Source of the DNA: Mya arenaria
Taxonomy: Eukaryota > Mollusca > Bivalvia > Myida > Myidae
Reading direction: 5' to 3'
Length of the DNA: 64,000 nucleotides
NCBI RefSeq assembly: GCF_026914265.1
Contig: NC_069124.1
Location: 57,503,589 to 57,567,588, forward strand
The translations under genes and the position numbers were made by a program. This document shows positions 1-12,840 of the stretch, piece after piece. Below the pieces are notes generated by a model, which made no database searches, had not been told where the DNA came from, and worked only from the letters and a program-made list of their open reading frames with translations. How positions within the stretch are numbered: position 1 is the stretch's first letter; each line of letters starts with the position of its first letter.

Positions 1-164
1 TCATTCATCTTTGCCGTAATCCTCCCAATTATCTTTGCTTAAAACCTTTTATCTATTGCTTTTATTGTTTTACAACAAACTTCTATTATTCTATAATTGA
101 CTTTTACCTATATACATTTTTATTGATATTGATTTACATGACCTGTTATATTTTCTTGTGCTAG

Positions 165-3100
165 CCGGCCAGATACAAACAGGGCGCTTCCTTGAATCCA
201 TAGAACGTCACCGTGCAGAGAGATTTCCTACAGTCTGGGGCACGATAGCTGATAACTCCGGCTTCAAAGACATTTCTCGTAGAATATTTGAGAAGTAAAC
301 TTTCTGGATTTTAGTCCATGAAAATGGTTACAGCCTTATCAGCCCATTGCAAAGTTGTATGATCAAAATGCAGACTGTTGTTTAAAGATTGAACTAATAT
401 AGCCTAATGCATGATTACTTTGATATCATGCAATAAACTTATGAAGTGAAAATCTGATTTGGAATTAAGTTCATTATATAATCACATTTATTTATCAGTG
501 GTAAGAGATCAAATGATATTAACAAAATGCTATTTGGTTTTAAAATAAAAAACATTTTGTAATATATAGCATAAATTTTTTTTAACAGGCACATCTTGGC
601 TTATGGAAAACAGCCAAAAAATAATCTAATCCTGAATAAGATTGTGTTCTTAAAATTCTAACCTTTTGTTGTTGTTGTTTTTGTTTTTTTTTGGGGGGGG
701 GGGGGGGGTAAATATGTACTATGTACATGTACTTATATCAGCATGTGCATGAAGGAACAGGCCCAGGTTGTCACAGTCTGCATTTACTTCGTAACAGTTT
801 TGCAATTTGACTGTTTTTTCGATATTTTTCAAATATTTAAATCGTTTCATTGTTTTGGACAGCTATGCCATCTAACTTTATCCGTGTTCTGAGAGAGCTT
901 TTAGAAGAATGTAGAAAGATTAAAGTGGATGATGGCTTCCCTTCATTTTCCAAGAGATTGTCTAAGTATAATATTGGAAATGATATCAAATGTCATACAG
1001 CCCACCTTAATAATTAATATTAATAATAAATATGGAGAGAAAAAAATGAAAATGAAAATATAACATATAAAAGTTTGCAAGAATATTCACAAATGCATCA
1101 AAATTGTCCACACTCTAAAACTTTACCTTTGACAAAAATAAGCCTGCAATATCACTTGTGTACCTGCAAACTGCAGGTTGGATACTGTTATAACTTTATA
1201 ACACATGTCAATGGTAGGCAAGTCCTGGATTTTAAAAATTAAGTTTTGCCAAGTTTAAACAGCTGCTTGACATTATGATTTCTTTACAGCCTCAGAATAG
1301 GCCTATTTTTATGACTCTCTTACAATTCTGTAGTTGTGTGTAATCAGCTACTGAATTCAAATTGCCAATATTTCTAAGGCTGTAATTACTTCCCTGTTTC
1401 TGTTCGCTTCTCTAACAGTCAGCCTACATCCTTACTTTGTCAGCTTTGCTCACAATAAATCTGCTTTGCATCTTTAAACTCTAGATATGCTTTTTATGCC
1501 CCCCGAAGGTGGGCATATTAAAATCGCACCGTCCGTCTGTCTGTCCGTCCGTCCGTCCGGCTCTATAACTTTCCCTTGTATGGACAGATTTTAAAATAAC
1601 TTGCCACATGTGTTCCACATACCAAGACGACGTGTCACGTGCAAGACTCGTGTCCCTACCTCAAAGATCAAGGTCACACTTAGTGTTTATTCACAATGGA
1701 GTGCTGCATATAAGGACATAGAGTATAGGTTGTCGTGTCCGGGCTGTAACTTTCCCTTGTATGGACAGATTTTTAAATAACTTGCCATATGTGTTCCACA
1801 TACCAAGACGACGTGTTGCGTGCAAGACCCGTGTCCCTACCTCAAAGGTCAAGGTCACACTTAGTGTTTATTCACAATGGAGTGCTGCATATAAGGACAT
1901 AGAGTTTAGGTTGTCGTGTCAGGGCTGTTACTTTCCCTTGTATGGACAGATTTTAAAATCACTTGCTACATGTGTTCCACATAATTATGAAGACGACATG
2001 TCGTGTGCAAGACCCACGTCCCTACCTCTAAGGTGAAAGATACACTAAGTGTTTATTCACAAGGGAATTCTGAATATAAGGACATAACAGTGTAGGTTGT
2101 CAAGTATGGGTGGTATTTTTTATGTTCAGAGGCAATTTAAAATAACTTGCCATATGTATTTGACACATAAAGGCAAGATCAACTTTTCATGTACTGACCT
2201 TGTTCGTAGGTCAATGTCACATTCGGGGGCATTCGTCACATACTGTGACAGCTCTTGTTAACAAGAAGCTTTGACAGTGTATGACTTCTCCTTTATTTGT
2301 TAGACATTTTACTGGTATATTGAAAACTAATTTGTTTGTATTAATGTATGTGATTGTTACATACAAATGGTATTTGCATCATTAAACTCTAGATATGCTT
2401 TTTAACAAGAAGCTTTGACAGTGTATGACATATTCTTTATATGTTTCTGAATACATTTACCGGTATATTGAAAAATGATTTGATTTATCAATTCACATCA
2501 TTGTTACATACAAATGGTATTTAGTGTCACACCATGTAAGTTAAATGTGATGAAATATATTTTAAAGATACTAACCTAGACATTGCAGTTTTGAAATTTT
2601 GTGAATGATTTTATAATTGAGTCAAGTCAATAGACAATACACAGTAATCAGTAATCTATAACAGTCATTAATATTAAGCTATTGACAAAGAAATGTCATC
2701 AAAATGTTAAAACAATGAATTGCTTGAATTAAATATACTGCTTAAATTCTTGAAGTGTTACTAATTTGTCTTCAATAGTATTGGTGTGTTCTGAAATGTA
2801 TCAGAGCATACCAGGGTAGTTAAGAAAGAGTAACTAATAATCAAAAAAGTAAACCTTAAGCCCAGGCACCATCAGATTTCATTGTTCATTCCCATATTCA
2901 AGTTTGTTTATTTCCTGATATATATATATATATATATATATGCATAACTCTCTAGCCTTACAGCCAATTTGATTTAGGTAATGTTGTTATTTTGCAGGTG
3001 TATATCTGCTGGGGGAGTGGGCGGGGCTAGCTATGGGGAAGAGAGACAGGCGGAGTACATGTCCGCCCTTCAGACAATCATGGCGGAGATCAACTCTGTA

Positions 3101-4856
3101 CTACAGCAATCAAATCCAGGTACAATAATACTTAAATAAGAAAAAAATGTTCTTTAACAAAAAATTATACAGTTACATAAATGATGTGTTTATAGTTATC
3201 ACTGCCTTCAGTAAATGTTATTTAAAACTTATGATCGACTGTTAGCATTGACAAGGATAAATGACTGTTAAATTACTGGCAACACCCAAAAGTACCTCAT
3301 AATACATGTTACAGTAATTTGTTCACATAATGTGAACAGATGTGGAAAAAGGAACTAGTATGATATCTCGATTCAATTCTGCAGCATAATATTGGCTTTT
3401 ACAATACAAATAAAGAAAGCAAAAACCTTTTTAATACAGGCACAAATATACTTTGTATTTTTAATTTAATAATATTGCAGTTAAAACAGTGGGTGACAGT
3501 GATAACAGCAATCAGGCGAAGGACCACAATGATCAAATACCCAATCAGTGTGATAAAAACATAAAGACAGCCAATAATTCTCAAGAACCTGTAAAATGCA
3601 TTGATGTGATTAGAGATGGTTTGGCAAAGTCTCAGTCTCCGGGAAGCGTCCAAGATCAAACAGTACCAAGGACAAAGAGTGCTTCTGAAATGGTTGGTGG
3701 AAGTGGAACTGTGTTTAAACCTGATGAAATAGGCCAAAGCAGACAGATTTCTGCCACTGGTTGCTCAGATTTGGAGAACAGTTATGCTAGGCAGAAGCTA
3801 AGAAGTGAAGAGGTTAAATCAGCATCTTTCTCTAGTGGAACCAGCAGTAATAGCCTCAGAATGACAAAGGAAACGCCTCACAAACATGTGGAAAATCAAG
3901 CTGTTATGACAAACATGGTATCCGAGGCTCTGGATGTAAGTGATCCTGCTATTGTGGACTTCCATGTGTCTCCTGTAAGAATCGACTCAGAAAGGGCAGA
4001 TATTAGAGCCAGAGAAAAAGATCATCTCGAAAATCTGTTTGCGAAACTCAGTCCTAAGCAGCCATTAGATAAAACTAAGTGTACTTCATATGATAGTAAT
4101 GTGCCTGTAAAAACAGAGTCAGGGTATTATGTTGGTATTCAGAATGGACAAACTGAGAGGTCTGATTCCCGCGGATCAACCACTTCAGAGGATTCTACAG
4201 AGGGTAACATTATTGCCGATTCAGGTGTGGAGTCTGACTTCTTGAGTAATAGAAGCAATCTAGGTGCTCGAAGCAAAGTTCCGGATGATTGTATCATGGC
4301 GTCCAGAGCATTTCAGGAGGAGCGTGTAGCTGGTGGAATGAGCCACGGTAGGCGGCGCTTTATGCCAGGGGGTGAATCTCAACAGTTACGGCCTGTTCCG
4401 CTGGAGATCAACATGAAGGGTGTAGAGTTGCCTATTCAATGTAAGTATATTTGTAGCTCACTTCTCCGTAGATCTTTAATTTTAAATTGTACTGAAAAAC
4501 TAAGGCAGGATTTTTTATCACTGTTTTACTTCATTTATTCATAGAAAAAGATTATAGAATCTATTTTTCTCCTTTTATCGATAAACAACATAATGCAAGT
4601 ACATGTAATTGACCAAAAGAAAAGCTGCAGCAACAGTTTAATATTGTCATAAATTGCAGTGTTGGGTAGAGGTCGAAGTGTTAACAGTGTAGCAGAAAAG
4701 ACCTTCTCTCCGATTGTTGGATCTCAGGCAAAGAAAAATGACAGGGTGACAAGTGCTGGGCGAGGTTGGAACAACGCTGGGGCATCCAGTGGCCTGGGCT
4801 ACCAGTGGGAGCTGACTAAGGGGACCACAGGGGTTGGAAGGGGAAACTTTGGGTGA
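165..4856 (+). CDS. Unrecognised protein, C-terminal part (five 3' exons)
   Basis: I read five exons: 165-278, 863-965, 2998-3119, 3481-4440 and 4660-4856, the last ending in TGA. Splice phases agree at every junction (1, 2, 1, 1), which is the main support; the first donor (GTAGAA) is weak. The partial product is about 497 residues. Exons 1-3 give a compact, possibly folded segment including IRVLRELLEECRKIK and a basic stretch. Exon 4 alone encodes about 320 residues that look disordered, rich in Ser, Asp, Asn and Gln. The last exon encodes a Gly/Arg-containing tail (LLGRGRSV, SAGRGWNN, VGRGNFG) that could bind RNA, but this is inference. If the first intron is retained, exon 1 reads on to a stop at 296-298. 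I do not recognise the family. The 5' end is outside the window. Confidence 0.65.
1468..2525. repeat. Tandem host duplication (about 145 bp) split by element I
   Basis: Copy 1 is 1468-1496 plus 2258-2375; copy 2 is 2376 to about 2525. Both share TAAACTCTAGATATGCTTTT, then AACAAGAAGCTTTGACAG, then GGTATATTGAAAA and TTACATACAAATGGTATTT. Element I interrupts copy 1 only, so copy 2 is an empty site. Confidence 0.75.
1497..2257 (+). mobile_element. Non-autonomous dispersed element I (TGCCCCC...CTCTTG) with core repeats
   Basis: The element begins TGCCCCCCGAAGG, then has a GTCC/GTCT microsatellite (about 1530-1560), then three tandem copies of a roughly 180-bp core that includes AAGGTCACACTTAGTG. 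It ends with an inverted GGGGGCAT followed by CAGCTCTTG. TTA flanks it on both sides (1494-1496 and 2258-2260). The layout of microsatellite plus about 160-bp core repeats between short inverted ends resembles the pearl, BIV160 and DTC84 elements described from oysters and clams. It has no coding capacity. Open frames across the cores are by-products of the repeat. It lies in an intron of the first gene. Confidence 0.75.
2919..2941. repeat. (TA)n microsatellite
   Basis: A run of alternating T and A about 50 bases before the acceptor of the exon at 2998. It is simple sequence only. Confidence 0.9.
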
Positions 4857-5792
4857 TAACAGCTGATTATTGATTAACATCAGTATCCTACATATACAAA
4901 CAGAATCTCTGTACACTTTCACTACAGTGTTATTTGAACTTTGAGAAACCTTGCTGTTACAGAAATGCATGGTTGACTCACATGTCCGTCAATTTATAAA
5001 AAAAAAGAAAAATTGTTGACCGATTATCGATATGTTATAACACTGTAAGTTTTGTGTCAATTCCATGATCTCATGTTTTTTCTCTTTTTATACATGAACA
5101 CGAAGTGACTTAGACATGTGTTAGTAATTTGCAAGTAAATGTTGTCTATTTTTATATACAATTAATATATGTAGAAATACAAAAGGGGTAAAAATACAGT
5201 ATTGGTAGAAGCGTTGAACAAAGATGCAGAACAGCATACAATTACATGTGTACTTAATTGGTCAGGTATCTAGCCTTTAAATAGTGGATTAACTTTTATG
5301 GTGCTAAAGATAATTGCGCAATATGTTAAAGGTGCTCATTTTACAATTTTGCTTTCTAATAACTGTTACTTGTTAAAAATGTTGTGGTCCAAATATTATT
5401 ATGGCATTATTGAAAATTTCTTTTTCTAAACTATTTTATAGAATTTAAAGTAAATATGTTGATTTTTTGTTACTCCAACAGATATTAAAGAAAAGAAAAA
5501 GCTTGAAGGAGCTTAACATGTTTTGTGAACATGGTGCATTGCCTCAAAATATGAATCTTTATGATCTTTTGTAAATAATTGATTTTTTTCTCTTCATTTT
5601 GTTTTTACTTTAAACTTTTCGTTGTTTAAATATTTTTTTATGTCTCGAAACGAAGGCTTATAAGAATAACAATGTGTGACTGTTTGTGGTCGAGTAAGTG
5701 GGCAATGATAGGCATTATGTGTAGGTTGACTTTTAGTTGCAACATAAGTGATTTACAGAACGTAATCATTTAATAATCATTGAAAAAATAAA
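4857..5792 (+). other. Probable 3' UTR of the first gene
   Basis: This AT-rich stretch follows the TGA of the first gene and holds no convincing coding frame. It ends in an AATAAA hexamer at 5787-5792. Many further AATAAA copies follow inside the adjoining tandem array, so the true 3' end may lie further on. Confidence 0.4.
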
Positions 5793-6290
5793 TCATGGAC
5801 ATTTGCCATATTCCTCTGGCACCTGTTACTATTGTATGTAATAAATTGTTGGCATTTGCCATATTTTTGCACTACCTGTTACTGTTGAATGTAATAAATT
5901 GTTGGCGTTTGCCATATTCCTCTGGCACCTGTTGAATGTAATAAATTGTTGGCATTTGCCATATTTTTGCACTACCTGTTACTGTTGTATGTAATAAATT
6001 GTTGGCATTTGCCATATTCCTCTGGCTCCTGTTACTGTTGTATGTAATAAATTGTTGGCGTTTGCCATATTCCTCTGGCTCCTGTTACTGTTGTATGTAA
6101 TAAATTGTTGGCATTTGCCATATTCCTCTGGCTCCTGTTACTGTTGTATGTAATAAATTGTTGGCATTTGCCATATTCCTCTGGCACCTGTTGTATGTAA
6201 TAAATTGTTGGCATTTGCCATATTCCTCTGGCACCTGTTAGTGTTGTATCTAATAAATTTACGGCATTTGCCATATTTTTGCAGTTCTTG
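5793..6290. repeat. 53-bp tandem array, an AATAAA in every unit
   Basis: About nine units of roughly 53 bp (some 46-48 bp by loss of a few bases) contain TTGGCATTTGCCATATTCC and TGTAATAAATTG. Units differ by GGCGTTT/GGCATTT and by TCCTCTGGC versus TTTTTGCAC. Each unit carries AATAAA, at about 5838, 5891, 5938, 5991, 6043, 6096, 6149, 6197 and 6251. The array abuts the 3' end of the first gene. The open frame on the minus strand here is a repeat by-product. Confidence 0.85.
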
Positions 6291-6439
6291 CACCGTGTTA
6301 GTGTACCATAGTTTGGGTTTTTTTATTTTAATTTTTTAACTCTTTTTCTGTTTGTGTTCTTTTTCGATACTTTATCTTGTTTGTTTATAATTTTTAATTC
6401 GTTGATAAAATATTTGCTAAATATTTTTGACTTCCATAT

Positions 6440-8900
6440 TTTTTGATAAATCAGTTGATAAACAGCCTTAACAAATAAGTGTGTCTCATAATTTAACACA
6501 TAGATCTGTAAAGTGAAGTTCAATATTTCAATACTCTACCTAATTTCTTTTTTTGTCATTTTGAATTGTTACTATTTTCATGAAAGATTTAAAGGCCGAT
6601 TGCAGCCTTGCAAAGAAGTAAAGGAAGTTGAATGTTTAAATGGGCCCCATATTGCTCTATTTACCACTAGTATCTTGGTTTTTATGTCATTGCCAGGTTT
6701 GTATGTAGTTTCGTTGCGCTCTGAAGTAGAGTTTGGACGGCTGATAAATTTTGTAATGAGATACTTTTTACTCAAATTTTTTTAATGGGGCAGCGGAAAA
6801 AAGAGGGGGCTGCCGTAACTTATATAACAGCCCAAACTTTAAATTGTTGTTAATAAATGTATATCGTGAATGATTTGCCCAGTAAGCTTATAGAGATAAC
6901 GGCTCATGAATCAGTTCCTCCTGTAATTACTCGAGTATTTACAGCATCTGAAACAATTAAAAATCTATATATATATACATACTTTGTACAATTTGTTACA
7001 ACTTATATGATACCGGTACTCCTTATATTCTTAAATGTACACATGTATATACCACTGTTGACTTCATGTATGTTAAAGTCAAAGACAAACTAATTTGTCA
7101 AGTATAGATTTCTTTTTTTGTCCTCTATAATTCTTGAAGGAATGCTCAATATTTTTGGCCTCCATATATTTTTAAAAGAGCCCTTTTAAATGATGTCACA
7201 TTGATGTTACTATTCCTGTATATACTGGCATTTAATCGACCATACATGTTTAATTGCTTAGTTTAATTGCTACACATCAAACACAGCTTGCTAAAAATCA
7301 GTTAATAAACATCCTTAACAAATAAGTGTGTCTCACAATATACACATCTGGAAAGTGAAGTTCAATATTTCAATACTATACCTAATTTCCTTTTTGTCTT
7401 TTTGAAATTTTACTATTTTTCATGAAATATTTAAAGGTTGATAGTTTTTTTAGACAGAATTGCAAAGAAGTAAAGGAAGTTGGATGTTTAAATGGGCCCC
7501 ATATTGCTCTATTTACCACCAGTATCTTGGTTTTTATGTCATTGCCAAGTTTGTAGGTAGTTTTGTTGCGGTCTGAAGCAGAGTTTGGGTGGCTGATGAA
7601 TATTGTTAGTTGTTCTGAATAGTCTGTTTGGGGTCTTGTGCAGATTTTGATGGGGTAAAATATGTTATATTGTTTCTTAAACTTGTCTTTGCACATACTT
7701 TGTAAGAATCTTCTAAGGGTTATTCAATGACAATATAACCTAAAATACAATTGTTGCTGAGGCCAATGTAAATTAATTGCTAGATTTTCATCCAAAAATA
7801 GTTTTAAATGGGGGGAATGATATATATATTTTTTGTTTTCTTAAATGACTGTTGACTATGTGGTCATTCTCTTTCTTACTGCATAAGGGACTATATAGAT
7901 ATGTTTTAGACAAACCATGAACACGATTTGAACACATTGACACCATAGGTATGATTGAAACCTGTTCATGAACAGAACTGGACCGATACACAGATATAGA
8001 CCCTAGTTTAACATTTTTATTTGAGTCAATAAAATTTAAGGGTCAGTGGAAAAAAGAAGGGGGCCAGCGGGGATGAATATCTAGCAATTAGTTTATAGTT
8101 GCCTTAGAGTTATACTAAAGTGTTCAGTGTGTCTGCCAATACATAATTATTAAATTCTATGAAAAAATAATGCATAACATAATGTCATGATTTTTTTCAA
8201 AAAAAAAATTGACATCTGTGAATTTACTGGTTTATGTGGAAATGTGAAAAAACCTTGTTGTTGTGTTTTGGGTTAATGCCAGAAAGCACCAAGGTAATTT
8301 CTTTCGTACACTTCTGTTGATGGGTTCCTTGAATGGTCTGACTCCACACATGACATTTGTTGGTCTTGAATGTACAGTTGTACATATTTTTGTAAGCAAA
8401 CATTTCAAGTAGAACAGAACATAATTTTTTTTATATTGTTTCTTCTTTCTACAAATGTATTAAGAGTTATTCCAGCAAATTCGTAAATAAACAAAGTCCT
8501 CAAAAGCCATGTGGCTTTGTCATGTCCTTTTTGAAGCCAGATTGTTTCTGCTTTACATTTGTTTAGTTGATTTAGTATGCCATAGACTCATTTATATAAA
8601 TATATGCATGTTCCCTGATTTGAATTCATATCAAAATATACATGTACTCATACATGAAGATTTAAAAAAAGAGTTCTACACCTGGACAGGTAACTCCTGA
8701 GTCATGATACATATAACTTGTATAGCAGCCCAAACTATAAATTGTTGTTAATAAACGTAAATCATAAATGATTTGCCCAGTAAGCTAATAGAGCTGTCTG
8801 ATTATCATATCCTCTTGTAAATACTTGAGTATTTACAGTATCTGAAACAATCAAAATTTTATATATATACATACTTTGTACACTATGTTACGTTACTTAC
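6440..8900. repeat. Partial segmental duplication in intergenic DNA
   Basis: The block 6440-6780 recurs at about 7290-7600 (shared AGTGAAGTTCAATATTTCAA and ATGGGCCCCATATTGCTC). The block 6780-7020 recurs at about 8035-8890 (shared CAGCCCAAACT and TGATTTGCCCAGTAAGCT). The same order of parts suggests that one ancestral segment of about 0.6 kb duplicated and was then interrupted by other DNA. I see no convincing gene here, although short open frames cover the duplicated stretch. Confidence 0.6.
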
Positions 8901-9799
8901 ATTATTCTTGTTACATTCTTAAATGTATACATGTTTTGTTTATATCCACTGCAACGTATTATTGTTTGTGGGATTTAGAACTGTGTGTTCAAGTATGGCA
9001 GCAATTATGTTTATAATAATTATGTAAACTGGTGTGTATCATGTATCATAGCCATAGGTCTGTTTTTTTATGATGTCTAAGCTCTAGTGAGTCGGTTAGT
9101 GTCACAGAAAGTATGTCTAAAGATGCAGCTTTACAAAGCAGAATGTTCCCAAATTTATTGGGGCAATCGTTAATAGGTTATTGACCATTCAGAAATTTAA
9201 AGCAGGTTTATTGATCAGATGTTTTGTTGTGTTATGGGCTCCAATTGAAAGAGAAAATGTTTCCTTTTCATGTGCATTCATGGCTGATATGTCAATAAGT
9301 TGTTTAATAGTGGTGAAAGTTTCTTATAAGAAAGGTCACACATAACATACATTTAAATTGTTTTTAACAGTTTGAAAGCTTGCCAGTCTTTCAAAGATTA
9401 ATCTTTAATTATCGTCATAGCCATGTTGTCGTAAAGGTTATGTCATGCAAGACTTAAATCTTGACCTTGACATGAAACTTTGTGCATGTGTGATGTTTGG
9501 AATATGGGAGAATGTAGCAAGTCCCCTTATTGGCAGAAATGATAAATTTCCTCTTTTCAGCTGATTTCCTCATATTTGGTCACAAAACATTGAATTTAAA
9601 GTTCTTGCATTTAATGTGATCAGTGTACAAACAGTAATTTCTTACAAAGGGATAGGGTTATTCCTTTGTTATTTTACTGGTTTCCTCTCTTAACAATTTA
9701 ATTTTGTGTCGGCACCCCTGCCCAGGTTACAATATATCTCGAGTTATGCCCTTGACATGGACGAGCGTTAGTATCCCCTTGTTGTGCTTTTGTTTCCAT

Positions 9800-9955
9800 C
9801 AGTACTGGTACTCGGCTCTTCCCTCAGTAACGGTACTCGGCTCTTCCCTCAGTAACGGTACTCGGCTCTTCCCTCAGTACTGATACTCTGCTCTTCCCTC
9901 AGTACCAGTACTTTGCTCTTCCCTCAGTACCGGTACACGGCTCTTCCCACAGTAC
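9800..9955. repeat. 25-bp minisatellite, about six units
   Basis: The repeated core is ACTCGGCTCTTCCCTCAGTA. Later units drift at one or two positions. Confidence 0.85.
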
Positions 9956-10289
9956 CGGTCTCTCCATTGTAAGTACATGTAGTTCTTTCTCTTCAGTCTT
10001 GTACATGAACATGTTCCAGTATGATCAAAATGTATATTTTATGTCACTGCCACCATTGTGTTCTTATTGATAACCAAAATTCCTCACGGCAATGTTTTAA
10101 GAAAAAAACATGTACAAAATATACATTGAATTAGATTTAGCAGCAATTTTGCAAAATGTACCATATTGTTTAAAAAATAAATGTTATTCAGTTGAAACTT
10201 GTTGTTATGCATTTTGCCAATGACCGTGTGTTCAGTTGCTGAACTATTTGTGAATAATCTTTGCTTCAGAAAATATTTAAGGTATACAA

Positions 10290-10560
10290 ATAGATCTCAT
10301 AAAGGAGAAGTGCAGTACTCAAAAACCACAACTCTGGGTGTAGTTTTCTTTTAGTTATTGTCCTTTGTTAATTTTCATACTTACAGTGTGAAGGTATTGA
10401 CTAAACTTCACATACAGATCAATCTCTTTGAGAAGTGTAGTGCACAGGAACCATAACTCTGGTTGCAGTATTTGTTTAGTTATTGCCCTTTGTTAATTTT
10501 CATTGCTGTACTTTGTCGTAACGTGAAGGCAGGGAATAGGACAGTCTGTTACTGCTCTTG
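10290..10560 (+). repeat. Two core repeats ending in GCTCTTGTTTA
   Basis: Two copies of about 120 bp share CATAACTCTGG or CACAACTCTGGG, then TTTAGTTATTG and CCTTTGTTAATTTTCAT. They end in TGCTCTTGTTTA at about 10550-10562, the same end motif as elements I and III. This is probably a degenerate member of the same element group. Confidence 0.5.
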
Positions 10561-10754
10561 TTTAACATTCTGATGTAGAGATTGCCCTCAAATCATGTGA
10601 CAACTTTCAATTATTATTATCAACGAACATGACACAAACTATTGTATTAGCAAGGATTATGTCTCCCCCCATCAACTGGAAGACATCTTGTTTTTAGATT
10701 GACTATTCGAAGAATATGGAGAGCTATACTACTCACCCAAGCGTCGGCCTTGGC

Positions 10755-12085
10755 CTCACCCCATGGTTAAGGTTTTGCATGCAAGCACACATAGGTTAAT
10801 ATCTCAGCAACTACTTGAGGTATTGCATTGAGACTTTATACAATGGTACCCAACCATCCAACCTACTTAATTAACCAAGTTAGAAAACTCTAGTTTGCAT
10901 TTAATGCAAAAAATAGGCCTTTATTCTTCGACTTAGAAATTCTGGTTAAGGTTTTGCGTGCAAGCACACATAGGTTAATATCTCAGCAACAACTTGAGGT
11001 ATTGCATTGAGACTTGATACAATGGTACTCAACCATCCAACCTACTTAATTAACCAAGTTAGAAAACTCTAGTTTGCATTTTATTCCAATCATTGCCCTT
11101 TATTATTCAACTTAGAAATTCTGGTTAAGGTTTTGCGTGCAAGCACACATAGGTTAATATCTAAGCAACTACTTGAGGTATTGCATTGAAACTTTATACA
11201 ATGGTACTCAACCATCCAACCTACTTAATTAACCAAGTTAGATAAGTCTAGTTAGCATTTAATTCAAATAATTGCCCTTTATTATTTAACTTACAAATTC
11301 TGGTTAAGGTTTTGCATGCAAGCACACATAGGTTAATATCTCAGCAACTACTAGAGGTATTGTATTGAGACTTTATACAATGGTACTCAACCATCCAACC
11401 TACTTAATAAATCAAGTAAGATAACTCTAGTTTGCATTTAATGCAAATAATAGGCCTTTATTATTCCCTTTTAAATTCTGGTTAAGGTTTTGCGTGTAAG
11501 CACACATAGGTTAATATCTCAGCAACTACTTGAGGTATTGCATTGAGACTTTATACAATGGTACTCAACCATTCAACCTACTTAATTAACCAAGTTAGAT
11601 AACTCTAATTTGCATTAAATTCAAATAATGGCCCCTTTTTTTGACATAGAAATTCTGGTTAAGGTTTTGCATGTAACCACTTTTAAGTCAATACCTCAGC
11701 GAATACATCATGTATTGCATTGAAACTTTAAAACAGGCTCCCAACCATTTAACCTTCTTCTTTAATCAAGTAAGATAACTCTATATTTCATATTATATAA
11801 TTTTTGCCCCTTTATTATGAGACTTAGACATTCTGGTTAAAGTCTTGCATGTTAGCACACATAGGATAATATCTCAGCAACTACTCGATTTATTTTGTCG
11901 AGACTTTATACTATGGTATTCAACCACCCAATGTAATTGAATAACCAAGTTAGATAACTGTATTTTGCAATTAATAGACCTTAATTATTACACTTAAAAA
12001 TTCTGGTTAAAATTTTGCATGTAACCACACTTAATGTTAATATCTCAGCACATCATGTATTGCATTAAAATCTAATCTAACAGTG
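10755..12085. repeat. Satellite-like array, about 179-bp unit, about eight copies
   Basis: Units recur at about 10799, 10978, 11156, 11335, 11513, 11690, 11869 and 12040. They share GGTTAATATCTCAGCAACTA, ATTGCATTGAGACTTTATA, CAACCATCCAACCTACTTAA and TTCTGGTTAAGGTTTTGC. The first five copies are close; the last three have drifted. No coding frame persists. Confidence 0.85.
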
Positions 12086-12159
12086 ATCCATGCATGTTTC
12101 GCCAAAACTTTTCAATCTTTACACTGAAAAGCGGCGGAATAGTCAAGCACGCTGTCTCT

Positions 12160-12510
12160 GTGTCAGCTCTTGTTGCTTGAGTTGTCTGTATGTCTGTTTG
12201 TCACCAAATGTGTCTTTTCCATATCTCTTGAACCACTGGAAATATTTTGAAATAACCTGCCAAATATATTTACTATAATGAGATGATGTGTTGAGCGAAA
12301 TAACAACCAGCTCGATTCAAGGTCATGGTCACACCTAGGTCAAAGGTCATATGACATTTCAAGTTGGCTCCATATCTCATTAACTGCTTGATAGATTTTG
12401 ACCACATTGAGACGATGTGCACAGGACATGTTCCAACCAGCATGGTTTAAAGTCAAGGTCACACTTAAAGGTAGTATGACTATATTCCGTGTATTCATAT
12501 CTCTTGAACT
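12160..12510. repeat. Degenerate core-repeat element
   Basis: A GTCTG-type microsatellite (12180-12205) is followed by about two and a half copies of a roughly 150-bp core with CATATCTCTTGAAC, TTTTGAAATAAC and AAGGTCACAC. It resembles the cores of element I. Confidence 0.5.
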
Positions 12511-12840
12511 GCTTGAAAAATTTTGAAATAACTATATAACAAAATGAAAAATCCTGCTTATCAGTCAGTCTGATTTCAAGCTCAGCTTTCCATATACATG
12601 TAACATAAGGTGCATCACTTAAACAAGACAACCATGACATGAAGATACAGTCTACCAAGTCTCAATCATATTATTCAGACAGTTTCAGCAGCAGTGGGCT
12701 CTTTATGTGTATGTGCACAGTGGCTTGATGACAAAGGCTCATTAAAGTCACAATAAAAAAATTCAACTAGCCAAAATTATATTTTATACATACTTGAACA
12801 TGTATATCATCAATATAATACATTGCCATAAACATAAAAT

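Noticed and set aside
660-709. T/G homopolymer tract as a structured element
   Set aside because: It is simple sequence only; I could find no inverted partner nearby.
1497-2257. CRISPR-like array
   Set aside because: The repeats are about 180 bp, directly adjacent without unique spacers, in a eukaryotic intron; the (GTCC)n and core layout fits a dispersed element.
6032-6274. Minus-strand 80-residue repetitive frame
   Set aside because: It is a reading of the 53-bp array.
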